A stretch of DNA of 62,423 nucleotides from Ruania albidiflava DSM 18029 (GTDB lineage: Bacteria; Actinomycetota; Actinomycetes; Actinomycetales; Beutenbergiaceae), in the NCBI RefSeq assembly GCF_000421225.1, contig NZ_ATWL01000016.1, positions 1-62,423 on the forward strand, in the 5' to 3' direction. The position numbers were made by a program, and so were the translations under genes. This document shows positions 16,690 through 24,846 of the stretch, piece by piece. Position 1 is the stretch's first letter. Every line of letters starts with the position of its first letter. The notes beneath the pieces were generated by a model. That model saw only the letters and a list, made by a program, of their open reading frames with translations. It was not told the origin of the DNA and did no database searches.

Positions 16690-17639
16690 CCGACCTGGCG
16701 GTCGAGACCAGGGGCCTGACCAAACGCTTCGGCCACCAGCTCGCCGTCGACTCTCTGGACCTGGCGGCACCGCGCGGCAGCGTGTTCGCCCTCCTCGGCC
16801 CGAACGGCTCGGGCAAGACCACCACGATCCGGATGCTGCTGGGCCTAGCCGCCGCCACCGGCGGCACCGCCCGGGTGCTCGACCACGAGGTGCCCGGCGG
16901 GCTCGGCGCCGCGCTGCCGCAGGTCGGGGCGCTGATCGAGGGGCCGGCGTTCTACCCGTTCCTGACCGGTGCGGACAACCTCGCCCGGCTGGACGCGGCG
17001 GACCCGCGCGGGCGAGCCCGCACCCGCTCCCACCGGGTCGCCGAGGCACTGGAGCGGGTCGGGCTGACCAAGGCCGCCGGCAAGAAGGTGCGCGCCTACT
17101 CCCTGGGCATGAAGCAGCGCCTCGGGCTGGCGAACGCGCTGCTGCTCCCGCGCGAGCTGCTCGTGCTGGACGAGCCCACGAACGGCCTGGACCCGCAGGG
17201 CACCCGGGAGGTGCGGTCCCTGATCCGGTCGTTGGCCGACGGCGGAACCACAGTTCTCGTCTCCTCTCACCTCCTCGCTGAGGTCGAGCAGGTGAGCACC
17301 CATGCAGCCGTGATGCACCAGGGCCGGCTGAAGGCTCAGGGCACACTGGCCGAGCTGCGGGCGGCGGGCACCGCCCAGGTGCTGCTGCGCACCCCAGACC
17401 CAGAGGCCGCCGCCGCGGAGCTGGTCCGGTTCGGGCTGGTCGTCACCGGGCGGCAGCAGGCCGCCGACGGCAGCACCGACCTGACCGCCACGCTGCCCGA
17501 GGACGCCCCGGCTCCGGAGTACCTGGTCGCCGAGCTGGTAGCCGCCGGGGTGGGGGTGCGCGGCTTCGAGGTGCGCCGGCCGAGCATGGAGGAGCTGTTC
17601 GTGGCACTGACCGGGGAGGGGTTCGACGTTGCCCGGTGA
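16686..17639 (+). CDS. ABC-2 type exporter ATPase
   Basis: Start GTG 16686 overlaps the previous stop (GTGA); product 317 aa. One ABC domain is present: Walker A GPNGSGKTT, signature YSLGMKQRLGLA, Walker B LLVLDEPTNGLDPQG, switch His in SSHLLAEVE. The C-terminal 90 residues (about 225-317) form the DUF4162-like extension of DrrA/NatA-type exporters, ending VRRPSMEELFVALTG. It powers the membrane protein encoded next and is likely co-regulated with the LolA-like gene. The substrate is unknown. Confidence 0.92.
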   Translation: MTDLAVETRGLTKRFGHQLAVDSLDLAAPRGSVFALLGPNGSGKTTTIRMLLGLAAATGGTARVLDHEVPGGLGAALPQVGALIEGPAFYPFLTGADNLARLDAADPRGRARTRSHRVAEALERVGLTKAAGKKVRAYSLGMKQRLGLANALLLPRELLVLDEPTNGLDPQGTREVRSLIRSLADGGTTVLVSSHLLAEVEQVSTHAAVMHQGRLKAQGTLAELRAAGTAQVLLRTPDPEAAAAELVRFGLVVTGRQQAADGSTDLTATLPEDAPAPEYLVAELVAAGVGVRGFEVRRPSMEELFVALTGEGFDVAR

Positions 17640-18471
17640 TCGCGCGGCGGGCGGCACCACCATCGCGCTCCTCGCCTCCGAGCTGCGGGTGCTGCTGCGT
17701 CGCGGCCGCACCTGGGCGATGTTCGGTGCGCTGGCCGCGATCCCGGTGCTGCTCGCCCTGGTGGTGTTCTTCTCCGCCTCCCCACCGGGCCCTGGTGAGG
17801 GTCCGCCGCTGCTGGACAAGGTCACCCAGAACGGTATGTTCGTCTCGGTGACCGCCCTGGTGGTGACCACGCCGCTGTTCCTGCCGCTGACGATCTCGGT
17901 GGTCTCCGGGGATGCGATCGCCGGCGAGGCCGGACTGGGTACGCTGCGCTACCTGCTGGTCGCCCCGGCCGGGCGGCTGCGGCTGCTGGTGGTGAAGTAT
18001 GCCGGTGCCGCAGTGTTCGCCGTGCTCGCTCCGGCGGTGGTGCTGCTCGTCGGCTGGGCGATCGGTTCGGCCCTGTTCGGGGTGGGGGAAGCCACCTTGC
18101 TCTCCGGGGACGTGATCGGACCCGGTGGGGCGCTGGCCCGGTCGGCGCTGGTCGCCCTGCACGTGGCGATCTCCATGCTCGGGCTGAGCGCGATCGGCCT
18201 GTTCGCCTCCACGTTGACCACGGTGGGCGTCGGTGCGATGGCTGCCACGGCGGTGCTCGCCGTGGTGGCGCAGGTCCTGGGCCAGCTGGATCAGCTCGCC
18301 TGGCTGCACCCGTGGCTGTTCACCCACCACTGGCTCGGCATGATGGACCTGCTCCGCGAGCCGATCAGCTTCTCCGGCCTGACCGACAACTTGGTGCTGC
18401 AGGCCGGCTACCTCGCCTTCTTCGGGGCGCTGGCCTACGGCCGCTTCACCACCAAGGACGTACTGTCCTAG
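17629..18471 (+). CDS. ABC-2 type exporter permease
   Basis: The start is TTG 17629, inside the end of the ATPase gene, with a purine-rich GGGGAGGGG site 8 nt upstream; no ATG or GTG gives the conserved N-terminus. The 280-aa protein has a cytoplasmic start (ASELRVLLRRGRTWAMFGALAAIPVLL) then six hydrophobic segments, with GDAIAGEAGLGTLRYLLVAPAGR between helices 2 and 3, the typical ABC-2 membrane-domain coupling region. It ends at a CTAG that it shares with the convergent adenosyltransferase gene, so the two coding regions overlap by 4 nt. Confidence 0.88.
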   Translation: MPGDRAAGGTTIALLASELRVLLRRGRTWAMFGALAAIPVLLALVVFFSASPPGPGEGPPLLDKVTQNGMFVSVTALVVTTPLFLPLTISVVSGDAIAGEAGLGTLRYLLVAPAGRLRLLVVKYAGAAVFAVLAPAVVLLVGWAIGSALFGVGEATLLSGDVIGPGGALARSALVALHVAISMLGLSAIGLFASTLTTVGVGAMAATAVLAVVAQVLGQLDQLAWLHPWLFTHHWLGMMDLLREPISFSGLTDNLVLQAGYLAFFGALAYGRFTTKDVLS

Positions 18472-19016
18472 TCGTGGCTGGCGGGCTCCTCGGCATCCCC
18501 GGCCGCCTGCCGGGCGAGCACGAACAGCAGGTCGGAGAGGCGGTTCAGGTAGCGGGCGACGGCGTCGCTCACCTGGGCACCGGCATCCCGCGCGGCCAAC
18601 GTGGCCCGCTCCGCCCGGCGGGCGACCGTGCGGGCATGGTCCAGGTACGCACTGAGCAGGGTGGCACCGGGCACGATGAACACCGGCCGCAGCGGGTGGG
18701 CGGCCACGCAGTCGTCGATCAGCTGCTCCAGACCGGCCACATCCTCGGCGGTGACCAGCGACCGGCCTGGCTCCAGCCGGTCCCGATGCCTCGGGTTGAC
18801 GGACAGGTCCGCACCGAGCACGAACAGCTCCCGCTGCAGCCGCAGCAGCACCTGCGCAAGCCCAGTGTCCTCGCAGCCCGCGCGCGCTACGCCCAGCAGG
18901 GCCACCAGCTCGTCCACGTCCCCGCAGGCGACGACCACCGCGTCCGTCTTCGCCACTCGGCCGCCCAGCCACCGGCCGGTGCTGCCGTCGTCCCCGGTAC
19001 CCGTGTAGATGCGCAT
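18468..19016 (-). CDS. Cob(I)alamin adenosyltransferase, PduO type
   Basis: The 182-aa protein starts MRIYTGTGDDGSTGRW, the PduO-type phosphate-binding start (normally TKTGD.G.T), then KTDAVVVACGDVDELVALLG. The C-terminal half has FIVPGATLLSAYLDHARTVARRAER and a final NRLSDLLFVLARQ, which match the conserved ATP- and corrinoid-binding helices. Residues Arg in ARTVARRAER and Asn-Arg-Leu-Ser-Asp are the known active-site stretch. It converts cob(I)alamin to adenosylcobalamin in the cytoplasm. It is divergent from the riboswitch-controlled B12 uptake operon, a sensible pairing. Longer upstream in-frame extensions lack support. Confidence 0.9.
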   Translation of the reverse strand: MRIYTGTGDDGSTGRWLGGRVAKTDAVVVACGDVDELVALLGVARAGCEDTGLAQVLLRLQRELFVLGADLSVNPRHRDRLEPGRSLVTAEDVAGLEQLIDDCVAAHPLRPVFIVPGATLLSAYLDHARTVARRAERATLAARDAGAQVSDAVARYLNRLSDLLFVLARQAAGDAEEPASHD

Positions 19017-19104
19017 GCCCCCAGCATGGCGCAGCGGTTGGCGGGCTGACCAGGCTCCAGGACCGTGGCCGCGCACGTGCCGGAGGTGGGACACTGAAGG
19101 ACAC

Positions 19105-19215
19105 AACTGCACAGGCCGTGGCGCCAGGGGAAGCCGGTGCAACTCCGGCGCTGTCCCGCAACCGTGAGCCGGTACGCCGGCGAGCCGGAGCACCTGCCCA
19201 GGCCGGCAACTCTCG
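19105..19215 (+). ncRNA. Cobalamin (B12) riboswitch
   Basis: The leader contains the diagnostic B12-box region GCCGGTGCAACTCCGGCGCT followed by GTCCCGCAACCGTGA, plus flanking CAGGCC (from 19112) and CCTGCCCAGGCCGG (from 19193) that can close the outer helix. It lies about 80 nt upstream of the first gene of the ECF uptake operon on the same strand, and a run ending ACTGGAAGG supplies the ribosome site, so control of translation or transcription by adenosylcobalamin is expected. Boundaries are approximate. Confidence 0.9.
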
Positions 19216-19294
19216 ACCCGTCGCGGACTGCGGGCTCCGAGTCCCACGCGTGGGGCGTGGGCGGACCCGTCGCGACCAGCACTGGAAGGTAGCG

Positions 19295-20023
19295 ATGCGT
19301 CCCTCACCCACCCTGCTGGCCGGCCCGGCCAGGTCCGCCCGGTTGCTCGCCGCGGCGGCACTCCTCCCGCTCACGACGGCGGTACTCGCCCTGGGCGCCT
19401 CACCCGCCCAGGCGCAGGTCGTCTCCGGCACCGGGTGCACCGATACCGACGGGGTCACCGTGGTGGTCGACTTCACCGACCTCGGCGGCGACATCGAGGT
19501 CGGCTGCGCCGAAGGTGACCCAGCCAGCGGCCGAGAGGCGCTCGAGTCCGCCGGCTTCGCCCCGGAGGACTCCCAGCCCGGCATGATCTGCACCATCGAT
19601 GGTCAACCCGACCCGTGCCCGGAGGAGTTCGACGGCTCCTACTGGTCCTACTGGTTCGCCGAGGACGATGCCTGGACCAGCTACCAGGTCGGTGCCGACG
19701 ACGCCGAACCCGCCCCCGGCGACGTGGAGGGCTGGCGCTACTTCGACGGCTCCGCCGGACCGCAGGTGGAGCCCGCCGAGGCGGCAGCCGCTGCGGCCGA
19801 CGCCGCTGAGGGCAGCGCCGACGACGCCGGGGAGAACGACTCCGGCTCCGGCGACGATGGCGCCGACAAGACGTCGACCGCCGTTCCGGAAGAAGACGAC
19901 GATGCCGACCCCTCCGGGTACATCGCCGCCGGTGTGGTGGCCGTGGTGCTCGTCGCCGGCATCGTGCTCGTGGTGCGCCGCCGCAGGGCCTCCGCACACA
20001 GCGAGGACAGCTCCGAGAAGTGA
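19295..20023 (+). CDS. Membrane-anchored extracellular protein, DUF4430-like, in B12 uptake operon
   Basis: Start ATG 19295 (GGAAGG upstream) gives 242 aa. Residues 1-41 are a signal peptide (cleavage near AQAQVV). Residues about 42-155 look like a DUF4430/transcobalamin-C-like beta domain: GVTVVVDF, GREALESAGF, ICTIDGQPD and SYWSYWFAED. An acidic Ala/Asp/Ser-rich stalk follows (about 160-208), then one membrane helix (YIAAGVVAVVLVAGIVLVV) and a basic tail. The riboswitch and the downstream ECF genes imply that it captures a corrinoid at the cell surface or assists the S component; that role is inferred. Its end overlaps ecfT. Confidence 0.8.
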   Translation: MRPSPTLLAGPARSARLLAAAALLPLTTAVLALGASPAQAQVVSGTGCTDTDGVTVVVDFTDLGGDIEVGCAEGDPASGREALESAGFAPEDSQPGMICTIDGQPDPCPEEFDGSYWSYWFAEDDAWTSYQVGADDAEPAPGDVEGWRYFDGSAGPQVEPAEAAAAAADAAEGSADDAGENDSGSGDDGADKTSTAVPEEDDDADPSGYIAAGVVAVVLVAGIVLVVRRRRASAHSEDSSEK

Positions 20024-21105
20024 CCACGCTGGCCGCCGAGCACAACGACAGCCTGCGCAGCACCGGGCACCCGCTCGCCTGGTGGGCGTGGGCCGCCGGC
20101 TGCGCGGTAGCCGCCTCCCGGGTAGGCAACCCCGTGGTGCTCGTGCTGCTCCTGCTCGCGGTGGTGCTGGTCGCCCTGGCCCGCCGTCCGGCCGGTCCAT
20201 GGCACCGAGCCCTGGAAGCCGGTCTGCTGCTCGGCGCGGTCGTGGTGCTGGTGCGGACCGGGTTCTACCTGCTGCTCGGGCTGCCGGACTCCAGCCCGGT
20301 GCTGGTCACCCTGCCGACGATCGAGCTGCCCGCGTGGTTCAGCAACGTGTCCCTGCTGGGGGAGGTGCACGTGGCCGGACTGGTGCAGGCAGCGGTCGCC
20401 GGGCTCGCGCTCGCCGTGCTGATCGTGACCGTCGGTGCGGTCAACGCCGTGGCCAGCCCGCGCCGGGCGCTGCGCAGCCTGCCCGCCTCCCTGCACCATC
20501 TGGGCAGCGCCGCGGTGATCGCCGTGTCCGCCGCACCGCAGCTGCTCACTGCCGCGCGCCGGGTGCGGCGGGCTCAGCGGCTCCGCGGGCAACCGGCCCG
20601 CGGGCTGCGCGGCCTGGCCGCCACGCTGATCCCGGTGCTCGCCGGCGCGCTGGACCAGGCGCTCGACCTGGCCGCCTCGATGGACTCCCGCGGCTACGCC
20701 CGCGCGCAGCGCGGCGGCAGCCGCCTGGTCGGTGCCGCGCTGGTCATCGCCCTGCTCGCCGCTGCCGCCGGCGGGTACGGGCTGCTCGCCGCCACCGGTG
20801 CCACCACGCTGTCGGCGGTGCTGCTGGCCGGGGGCGTGCTGCTCGCCGTCGGCGCGTCGGTGCTGGCCAGCCGGTCGGTGCGCCGCACCCGGTACCGGGC
20901 CGAGCCGTGGGGCTGGCCGGAGACGGTGATCACCACGTGCGGGGTACTGGCCGCCGCCACTGCCTGGGTCGGCGTCATCCTTGACCCGGCCGGGCTGGGG
21001 CCGTGGCGGCTGTCCACCGGCTGGCCCGGTCTGCCCCTGCTCGCCCTGGGGATCCTCGCTGCTGCGGCGGTGCCGGCTTTCCTGCCGGACCGGGAGGGCC
21101 GATGA
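20020..21105 (+). CDS. ecfT: ECF transporter T component (CbiQ/EcfT family)
   Basis: GTG 20020 overlaps the previous stop (GTGA). The 361-aa protein is mostly hydrophobic with about 8 membrane segments, longer than the usual 250-280 aa because of extra C-terminal helices. Coupling-helix motifs of EcfT proteins are present: ARRVRRAQRLRG and SMDSRGYAR, the second being the Ala/Ser-Arg-Gly motif that contacts the ATPases. It should couple ATP hydrolysis by the fused EcfA-EcfA' to toppling of the S component. The operon is under the cobalamin riboswitch. Confidence 0.88.
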   Translation: MTTLAAEHNDSLRSTGHPLAWWAWAAGCAVAASRVGNPVVLVLLLLAVVLVALARRPAGPWHRALEAGLLLGAVVVLVRTGFYLLLGLPDSSPVLVTLPTIELPAWFSNVSLLGEVHVAGLVQAAVAGLALAVLIVTVGAVNAVASPRRALRSLPASLHHLGSAAVIAVSAAPQLLTAARRVRRAQRLRGQPARGLRGLAATLIPVLAGALDQALDLAASMDSRGYARAQRGGSRLVGAALVIALLAAAAGGYGLLAATGATTLSAVLLAGGVLLAVGASVLASRSVRRTRYRAEPWGWPETVITTCGVLAAATAWVGVILDPAGLGPWRLSTGWPGLPLLALGILAAAAVPAFLPDREGR

Positions 21106-22658
21106 TCGAGATCGAGAACCTCTCCGTCGGCTACGACGCGCCGGTGCTGGACCGCCTCAGCGCGACCATCGACGAGGGCGAGCTGTGCCTGGTGATCGGC
21201 CCCACCGGGTCCGGCAAGTCCACCCTGCTCGGCGCGATCAGTGCCCGGGTGCCGCACCTGACCGGTGGGCGGGTGGCCGGCCGCGTCCGTATCGATGGCC
21301 GGGACACCCGCCAGCACCGACCGCGTGACCTGGCCGACCTGGTCGGGGTGGTGGGCCAGGACCCGGCGGCCACGTTCACCACCGACGTGGTCGAGGACGA
21401 GCTGGCCTTCACCATGGAACAGCTCGGCGTGCCGGAGCCACTGATGCGCCGCCGCCTGGAGGACGTGCTCGACCTGCTCGACCTGGCCGAGCTGCGCCGC
21501 CGGCCGCTGGCCACCCTGTCCGGCGGGCAGGCGCAACGGGTGGCGATCGGCGCGGTGCTCACCGCCCAGCCCCGGGTGCTGGTGCTGGACGAACCGACCT
21601 CCGCCCTCGACCCGGCTGCCGCCGAGGACGTGCTCGCCGCCCTGGCCCGGTTGGTGCACGACGCCGGGGTGACGGTGGTGCTCGCCGAGCACCGGCTGGA
21701 ACGGGTGGTGGGCTTCGCCGACCGGGTCATCTCCCTCACCCCGACGCCGGACGGCGCCACGGCGGCGGTGGGTGCCCCGGCCGAGGTGCTCGCCCGCGCC
21801 GCAGTGGCGCCCCCGGTGACCCGGCTCGGCCGGCTCGCCGGCTGGGAGCCGCTCCCGCTGACTGTACGGGACGCACGCCGAGCGGCCGGTGACCTGCGCA
21901 CCCGCCTGGGCTCCGCCGTCGTCCCCCGGACCCCCGCACCGGGTGAGGAGCTGCTCCGCGCCGACCGGCTCCGGGTGACCTACGGGTCGGTGGTGGCCGT
22001 GCGGGACGTGGACCTGAGCGTGCCCGCCGGGCAGATCCTCGCGCTGACCGGCCGCAACGGCGCCGGCAAGTCCTCCCTGCTCTGGGCGCTCGCCGGGGCG
22101 CTGCCCCCCACCGCCGGGAGGGTGCGGGCCGGCGGGCGGGTGGCACTGGTGCCGCAGTCTCCGGAAGACCTGCTGTTCCGGCTCACCGTGGTCGCCGAGT
22201 GCGCCGCCGCCGACCCGCCTGGCGAGAGCGGTGCCACCCGCACGTTGCTGGACGAGCTCGCCCCCGGCGTGCCGGGAGAGGTGAACCCGCGGGACCTCTC
22301 CGAGGGGCAGCGGCTCGCCCTGGCGTTGGCGGTCCAGCTGGCGCCGGGAGCCACGGTGCTGCTGCTGGATGAGCCCACCCGCGGGCTGGACTACGGCGCC
22401 AAGGCACGGCTTGCGGAGGTGCTGATCGGGTTGCGAGATGCGGGGCATGCGGTCGTGGTGGCCAGCCACGATGTGGAGTTCCTCGCCCAGGTGGCTGGCC
22501 GGATCGTGCAGCTCGCCGACGGGCAGGTGGTCACCGACGGACCCGCGCGCACCGTGCTCACCGACTCCGCGCTGACCGCTCCCCAGGTGGCCCGGGTGCT
22601 CGCCCCGGTGCCGTTGCTCTCCGTCGCCGAGGTCGCCGCGGCGCTGGCGGGCCGATGA
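21102..22658 (+). CDS. ecfA: ECF transporter fused ATPase (EcfA-EcfA')
   Basis: Start ATG 21102 (ATGA overlap) gives 518 aa with two ABC domains. The first has Walker A GPTGSGKST, the Q-loop VVGQDPAATF, signature LSGGQAQRVAIG and Walker B VLVLDEPTSALDP; the second (about residues 285-515) has GRNGAGKSS, VPQSPEDLLF, LSEGQRLALALA and VLLLDEPTRGLDYG. The second domain's signature is degenerate (SEG for SGG), so one of the two composite sites may be less active. Fused EcfA pairs are common in actinobacteria. It energises cobalamin uptake. Confidence 0.92.
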   Translation: MIEIENLSVGYDAPVLDRLSATIDEGELCLVIGPTGSGKSTLLGAISARVPHLTGGRVAGRVRIDGRDTRQHRPRDLADLVGVVGQDPAATFTTDVVEDELAFTMEQLGVPEPLMRRRLEDVLDLLDLAELRRRPLATLSGGQAQRVAIGAVLTAQPRVLVLDEPTSALDPAAAEDVLAALARLVHDAGVTVVLAEHRLERVVGFADRVISLTPTPDGATAAVGAPAEVLARAAVAPPVTRLGRLAGWEPLPLTVRDARRAAGDLRTRLGSAVVPRTPAPGEELLRADRLRVTYGSVVAVRDVDLSVPAGQILALTGRNGAGKSSLLWALAGALPPTAGRVRAGGRVALVPQSPEDLLFRLTVVAECAAADPPGESGATRTLLDELAPGVPGEVNPRDLSEGQRLALALAVQLAPGATVLLLDEPTRGLDYGAKARLAEVLIGLRDAGHAVVVASHDVEFLAQVAGRIVQLADGQVVTDGPARTVLTDSALTAPQVARVLAPVPLLSVAEVAAALAGR

Positions 22659-23488
22659 CGGCGGAGCAGGGCTGGTCTGCCACCTCACCGTGGCGGGCGG
22701 GTCGGGCGGTGCCGGTCGGGCTACGGCTCGGGCTCGTCCTCGGCGCGGTCTCCCTGGTGGGGTTGCTCGCCTTCGGGTGGCCGCTGCTGATCGCGCCGGG
22801 TTCGGTGCTGGCGTCCGCCACGACGGCGCCGCTGGTGCTGGGTGTGGTGCTGGCGGCGGCGTTGGTGGTCACCCTGGTGGCGGTCTCCGACGGCGGGTTG
22901 GACGTGCGGGCGGTGGCGATGCTCGGGCTCCTGTCGGCGGTGGGTGCGCTGGTGCGTCCGATCGGGTCGGGCACCGGGGGAGTGGAGACGGTGTTCGTGC
23001 TGCTGGTGCTCGGTGGTCGGGTGTTCGGTGCCGGGTTCGGGTTCCTGCTCGGGGTGACCACGATGGTCGCCTCTGCACTGCTCACCGGCGGGGTGGGGCC
23101 GTGGCTGCCGTACCAGATGCTCGCCGCCGGCTGGGTCGGCCTCGGAGCCGGGCTGCTGCCGGAACGGATCGGCGCCCGGCGGCTGCATGGGGTGGCCGAG
23201 CTGGTGCTGCTCGCCGCCTACGGTGCGATCGCATCGGTGCTGTTTGGGGTGGTGATGAACCTGTCCTTCTGGCCGTTCCTGGCCGGGACGGGCACTGCGA
23301 TCTCGTTCGTCGCCGGGGCGCCGGTCGTGGAGAACTTGGGCCGGTTCCTGGCGTACTCGGTCGTCACCTCCCTGCCCTGGGACCTGCTGCGCGCGCTGAC
23401 CACCGTGGTCGGGATCGGGCTGTTCGGGCACGCGGTGCTTGTGACGCTACGCCGCGCCGCACGGCGTGCGGTGTTCATCGAGCAGTGA
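22655..23488 (+). CDS. ECF transporter S component, probable cobalamin-specific
   Basis: The 277-aa protein has six to seven hydrophobic segments: near 22-42, 52-75, 88-106, 112-160, 165-185 and 195-250. The stretch GVETVFVLLVLGGRVFGAGFG then GFLLGVTTMVASALLTGGVGPWLPYQM is typical of EcfS proteins, where the substrate pocket is formed. It overlaps ecfA by 4 nt and ends the riboswitch-driven operon. The RNA element makes cobalamin or a precursor (cobinamide) the likely substrate, as for CbrT; this is inferred from regulation and not from pocket residues. Confidence 0.85.
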   Translation: MTAEQGWSATSPWRAGRAVPVGLRLGLVLGAVSLVGLLAFGWPLLIAPGSVLASATTAPLVLGVVLAAALVVTLVAVSDGGLDVRAVAMLGLLSAVGALVRPIGSGTGGVETVFVLLVLGGRVFGAGFGFLLGVTTMVASALLTGGVGPWLPYQMLAAGWVGLGAGLLPERIGARRLHGVAELVLLAAYGAIASVLFGVVMNLSFWPFLAGTGTAISFVAGAPVVENLGRFLAYSVVTSLPWDLLRALTTVVGIGLFGHAVLVTLRRAARRAVFIEQ

Positions 23489-23563
23489 GGGACGAGCTGC
23501 CTCTGGCGCGCTGCCCCACGCTTGCGCACCAGCGGGTACGTGACCGGCGGTGCAGATTGGTGC

Positions 23564-24679
23564 CTACGCCTCCGAGAGCAGAGGGAGGTGCGGCACGTCG
23601 GCTGCGCGACCGATACTCGACTGCCGCACCATGAGCTGGGGGCGGACCAGCAGCTGCTGAGGCGGTGCCTCGGCGCCTTGCCGGAGTCGCGTCAGCAGGA
23701 CCTTCATCGCCAGTCTGCCCACGTAGGTCTTCGCTGGCCGCACTGCTGTCAGTGCGGGTTCGCCCATCGGGGCGATCTCGTCGTCGTAGGCGACGATGGC
23801 GAGGTCCTCGGGTATCCGTATCCCTGCTTCCCCGCATCGCTGTGCTAGCGCCAGGGCATCGGGATCGGGCTGCACGATCAGCGCCGTCAGCGTGCCGTTG
23901 CGGACCCGTTCGACGACATCGGTCACTGCGGACTCGCGGGAGTCTCGGTGGAACATCCCCATCTGGCCCACGAGCTGACGGTCCGGGTCCAGTCCATGTC
24001 GGCGGAGGGCAGCACGCCAGCCCACCGCTACCTGAGTTCCGGTGACGTTGTCCGTGCCGAACAGGCCGATCCACCGGTGGCCCTGGGCGTGCAGGTGCTC
24101 CACTGCGGCGGCGCCGCCGCGCACGTGGTCCGAGGCGACCCACTGCAGCTGTTCGACGAACTGGTCCGAAGCCGGTTGCCGCTCGACCAGGACAACCGGG
24201 ATCGGTAGTGCGTCGAGCCAGTGCAGCAGCTCCGGTGATGTCGGTCGTCGCAGCTCCGGGGCAACGATCAGCCCCTGGATCTCAGATCGGGCGACGAGCC
24301 CGCCGATCTGCTCACGATCGGCCATCGGATCATATTCAGAACCACGAAGGACCAGTCGTGCTCCGGCGGAGTCTGCTGCCGCCTTCGCCCCCCGGGCCAC
24401 CGCCGGGAAGTAGTAGTGCAGGCTGGGCACCACCATGCCGACGACCCAGTGCGGTCCGTCCGAGGGGTAGCGACCGGGGACCCGCCCCGGTGCCACCGGG
24501 GTGGCGCCCCCGTGCTCCCGACTGATCAGACCACGCTGCGTCAGCACGCTGAGGTCGCGGCGCACAGTGGGCTGTGACACTCCGAGCTCAACCGCTATCT
24601 CGCTGACCCGGATCGAACCACGGGTGCGCAAGAGGGTGAGCAGACGTTCGCGCCGCTTCGTGGGTAGGTGGTCGGACAT
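23564..24679 (-). CDS. DeoR-type HTH / LacI-type sensor hybrid regulator
   Basis: ATG 24679 is preferred over upstream ATGs at 24700 and 24706 because AGAGGAG lies 6 nt before it; the product is 371 aa. Residues 1-60 are a DeoR-type winged helix (KRRERLLTLLRTRGSIRVSE, GVSQPTVRRDL, REHGGA). From about 70 the protein is a LacI/periplasmic-binding-like sensor: WVVGMVVPSLHYYFP, GLIVAP, ASDHVRGGAAAVEHL, IAIVAYDDEIAPMGEPALT. This combination binds sugars as inducers. It is divergent from a CUT1-type sugar importer operon and very likely represses it through sites in 24718-24771. Confidence 0.9.
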   Translation of the reverse strand: MSDHLPTKRRERLLTLLRTRGSIRVSEIAVELGVSQPTVRRDLSVLTQRGLISREHGGATPVAPGRVPGRYPSDGPHWVVGMVVPSLHYYFPAVARGAKAAADSAGARLVLRGSEYDPMADREQIGGLVARSEIQGLIVAPELRRPTSPELLHWLDALPIPVVLVERQPASDQFVEQLQWVASDHVRGGAAAVEHLHAQGHRWIGLFGTDNVTGTQVAVGWRAALRRHGLDPDRQLVGQMGMFHRDSRESAVTDVVERVRNGTLTALIVQPDPDALALAQRCGEAGIRIPEDLAIVAYDDEIAPMGEPALTAVRPAKTYVGRLAMKVLLTRLRQGAEAPPQQLLVRPQLMVRQSSIGRAADVPHLPLLSEA

Positions 24680-24717
24680 TCGGGGCTCCTCTGTCGACAT
24701 GACCATCCTGCCAAACG

Positions 24718-24771
24718 AATGATCACGTTCGTGCAGAGCCGTGCGCGAAACGTGATCGATTGTGATCGATT
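24718..24771. promoter_or_regulatory. Probable operator region of the DeoR/LacI hybrid
   Basis: The intergenic region holds GATCACGTT at 24721-24729 and its inverse AACGTGATC at 24749-24757, giving two oppositely facing half-sites 19 bp apart. The right half continues as a tandem direct repeat of GTGATCGATT (24752-24761 and 24762-24771). Such clustered repeats between a regulator and its divergent transport operon are typical binding sites; the assignment to this regulator is by position. Confidence 0.5.
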
Positions 24772-24846
24772 GTCTTGCTAGCTGCTCGTGACGACGGATA
24801 AACAAGTGCCTGCTCGGTGACAACGACGACACGTACGGGAGACTTC

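Noticed and set aside
17443-19596. 717-aa minus-strand open frame over the exporter and adenosyltransferase region
   Set aside because: Spans real genes in both orientations and the riboswitch; translation is His/Gln/Arg-rich noise typical of high-GC antisense frames.
20694-22688. 664-aa minus-strand open frame over ecfT and ecfA
   Set aside because: Mirror of the ATPase reading frame; no recognisable domain and the plus-strand genes carry all motifs.
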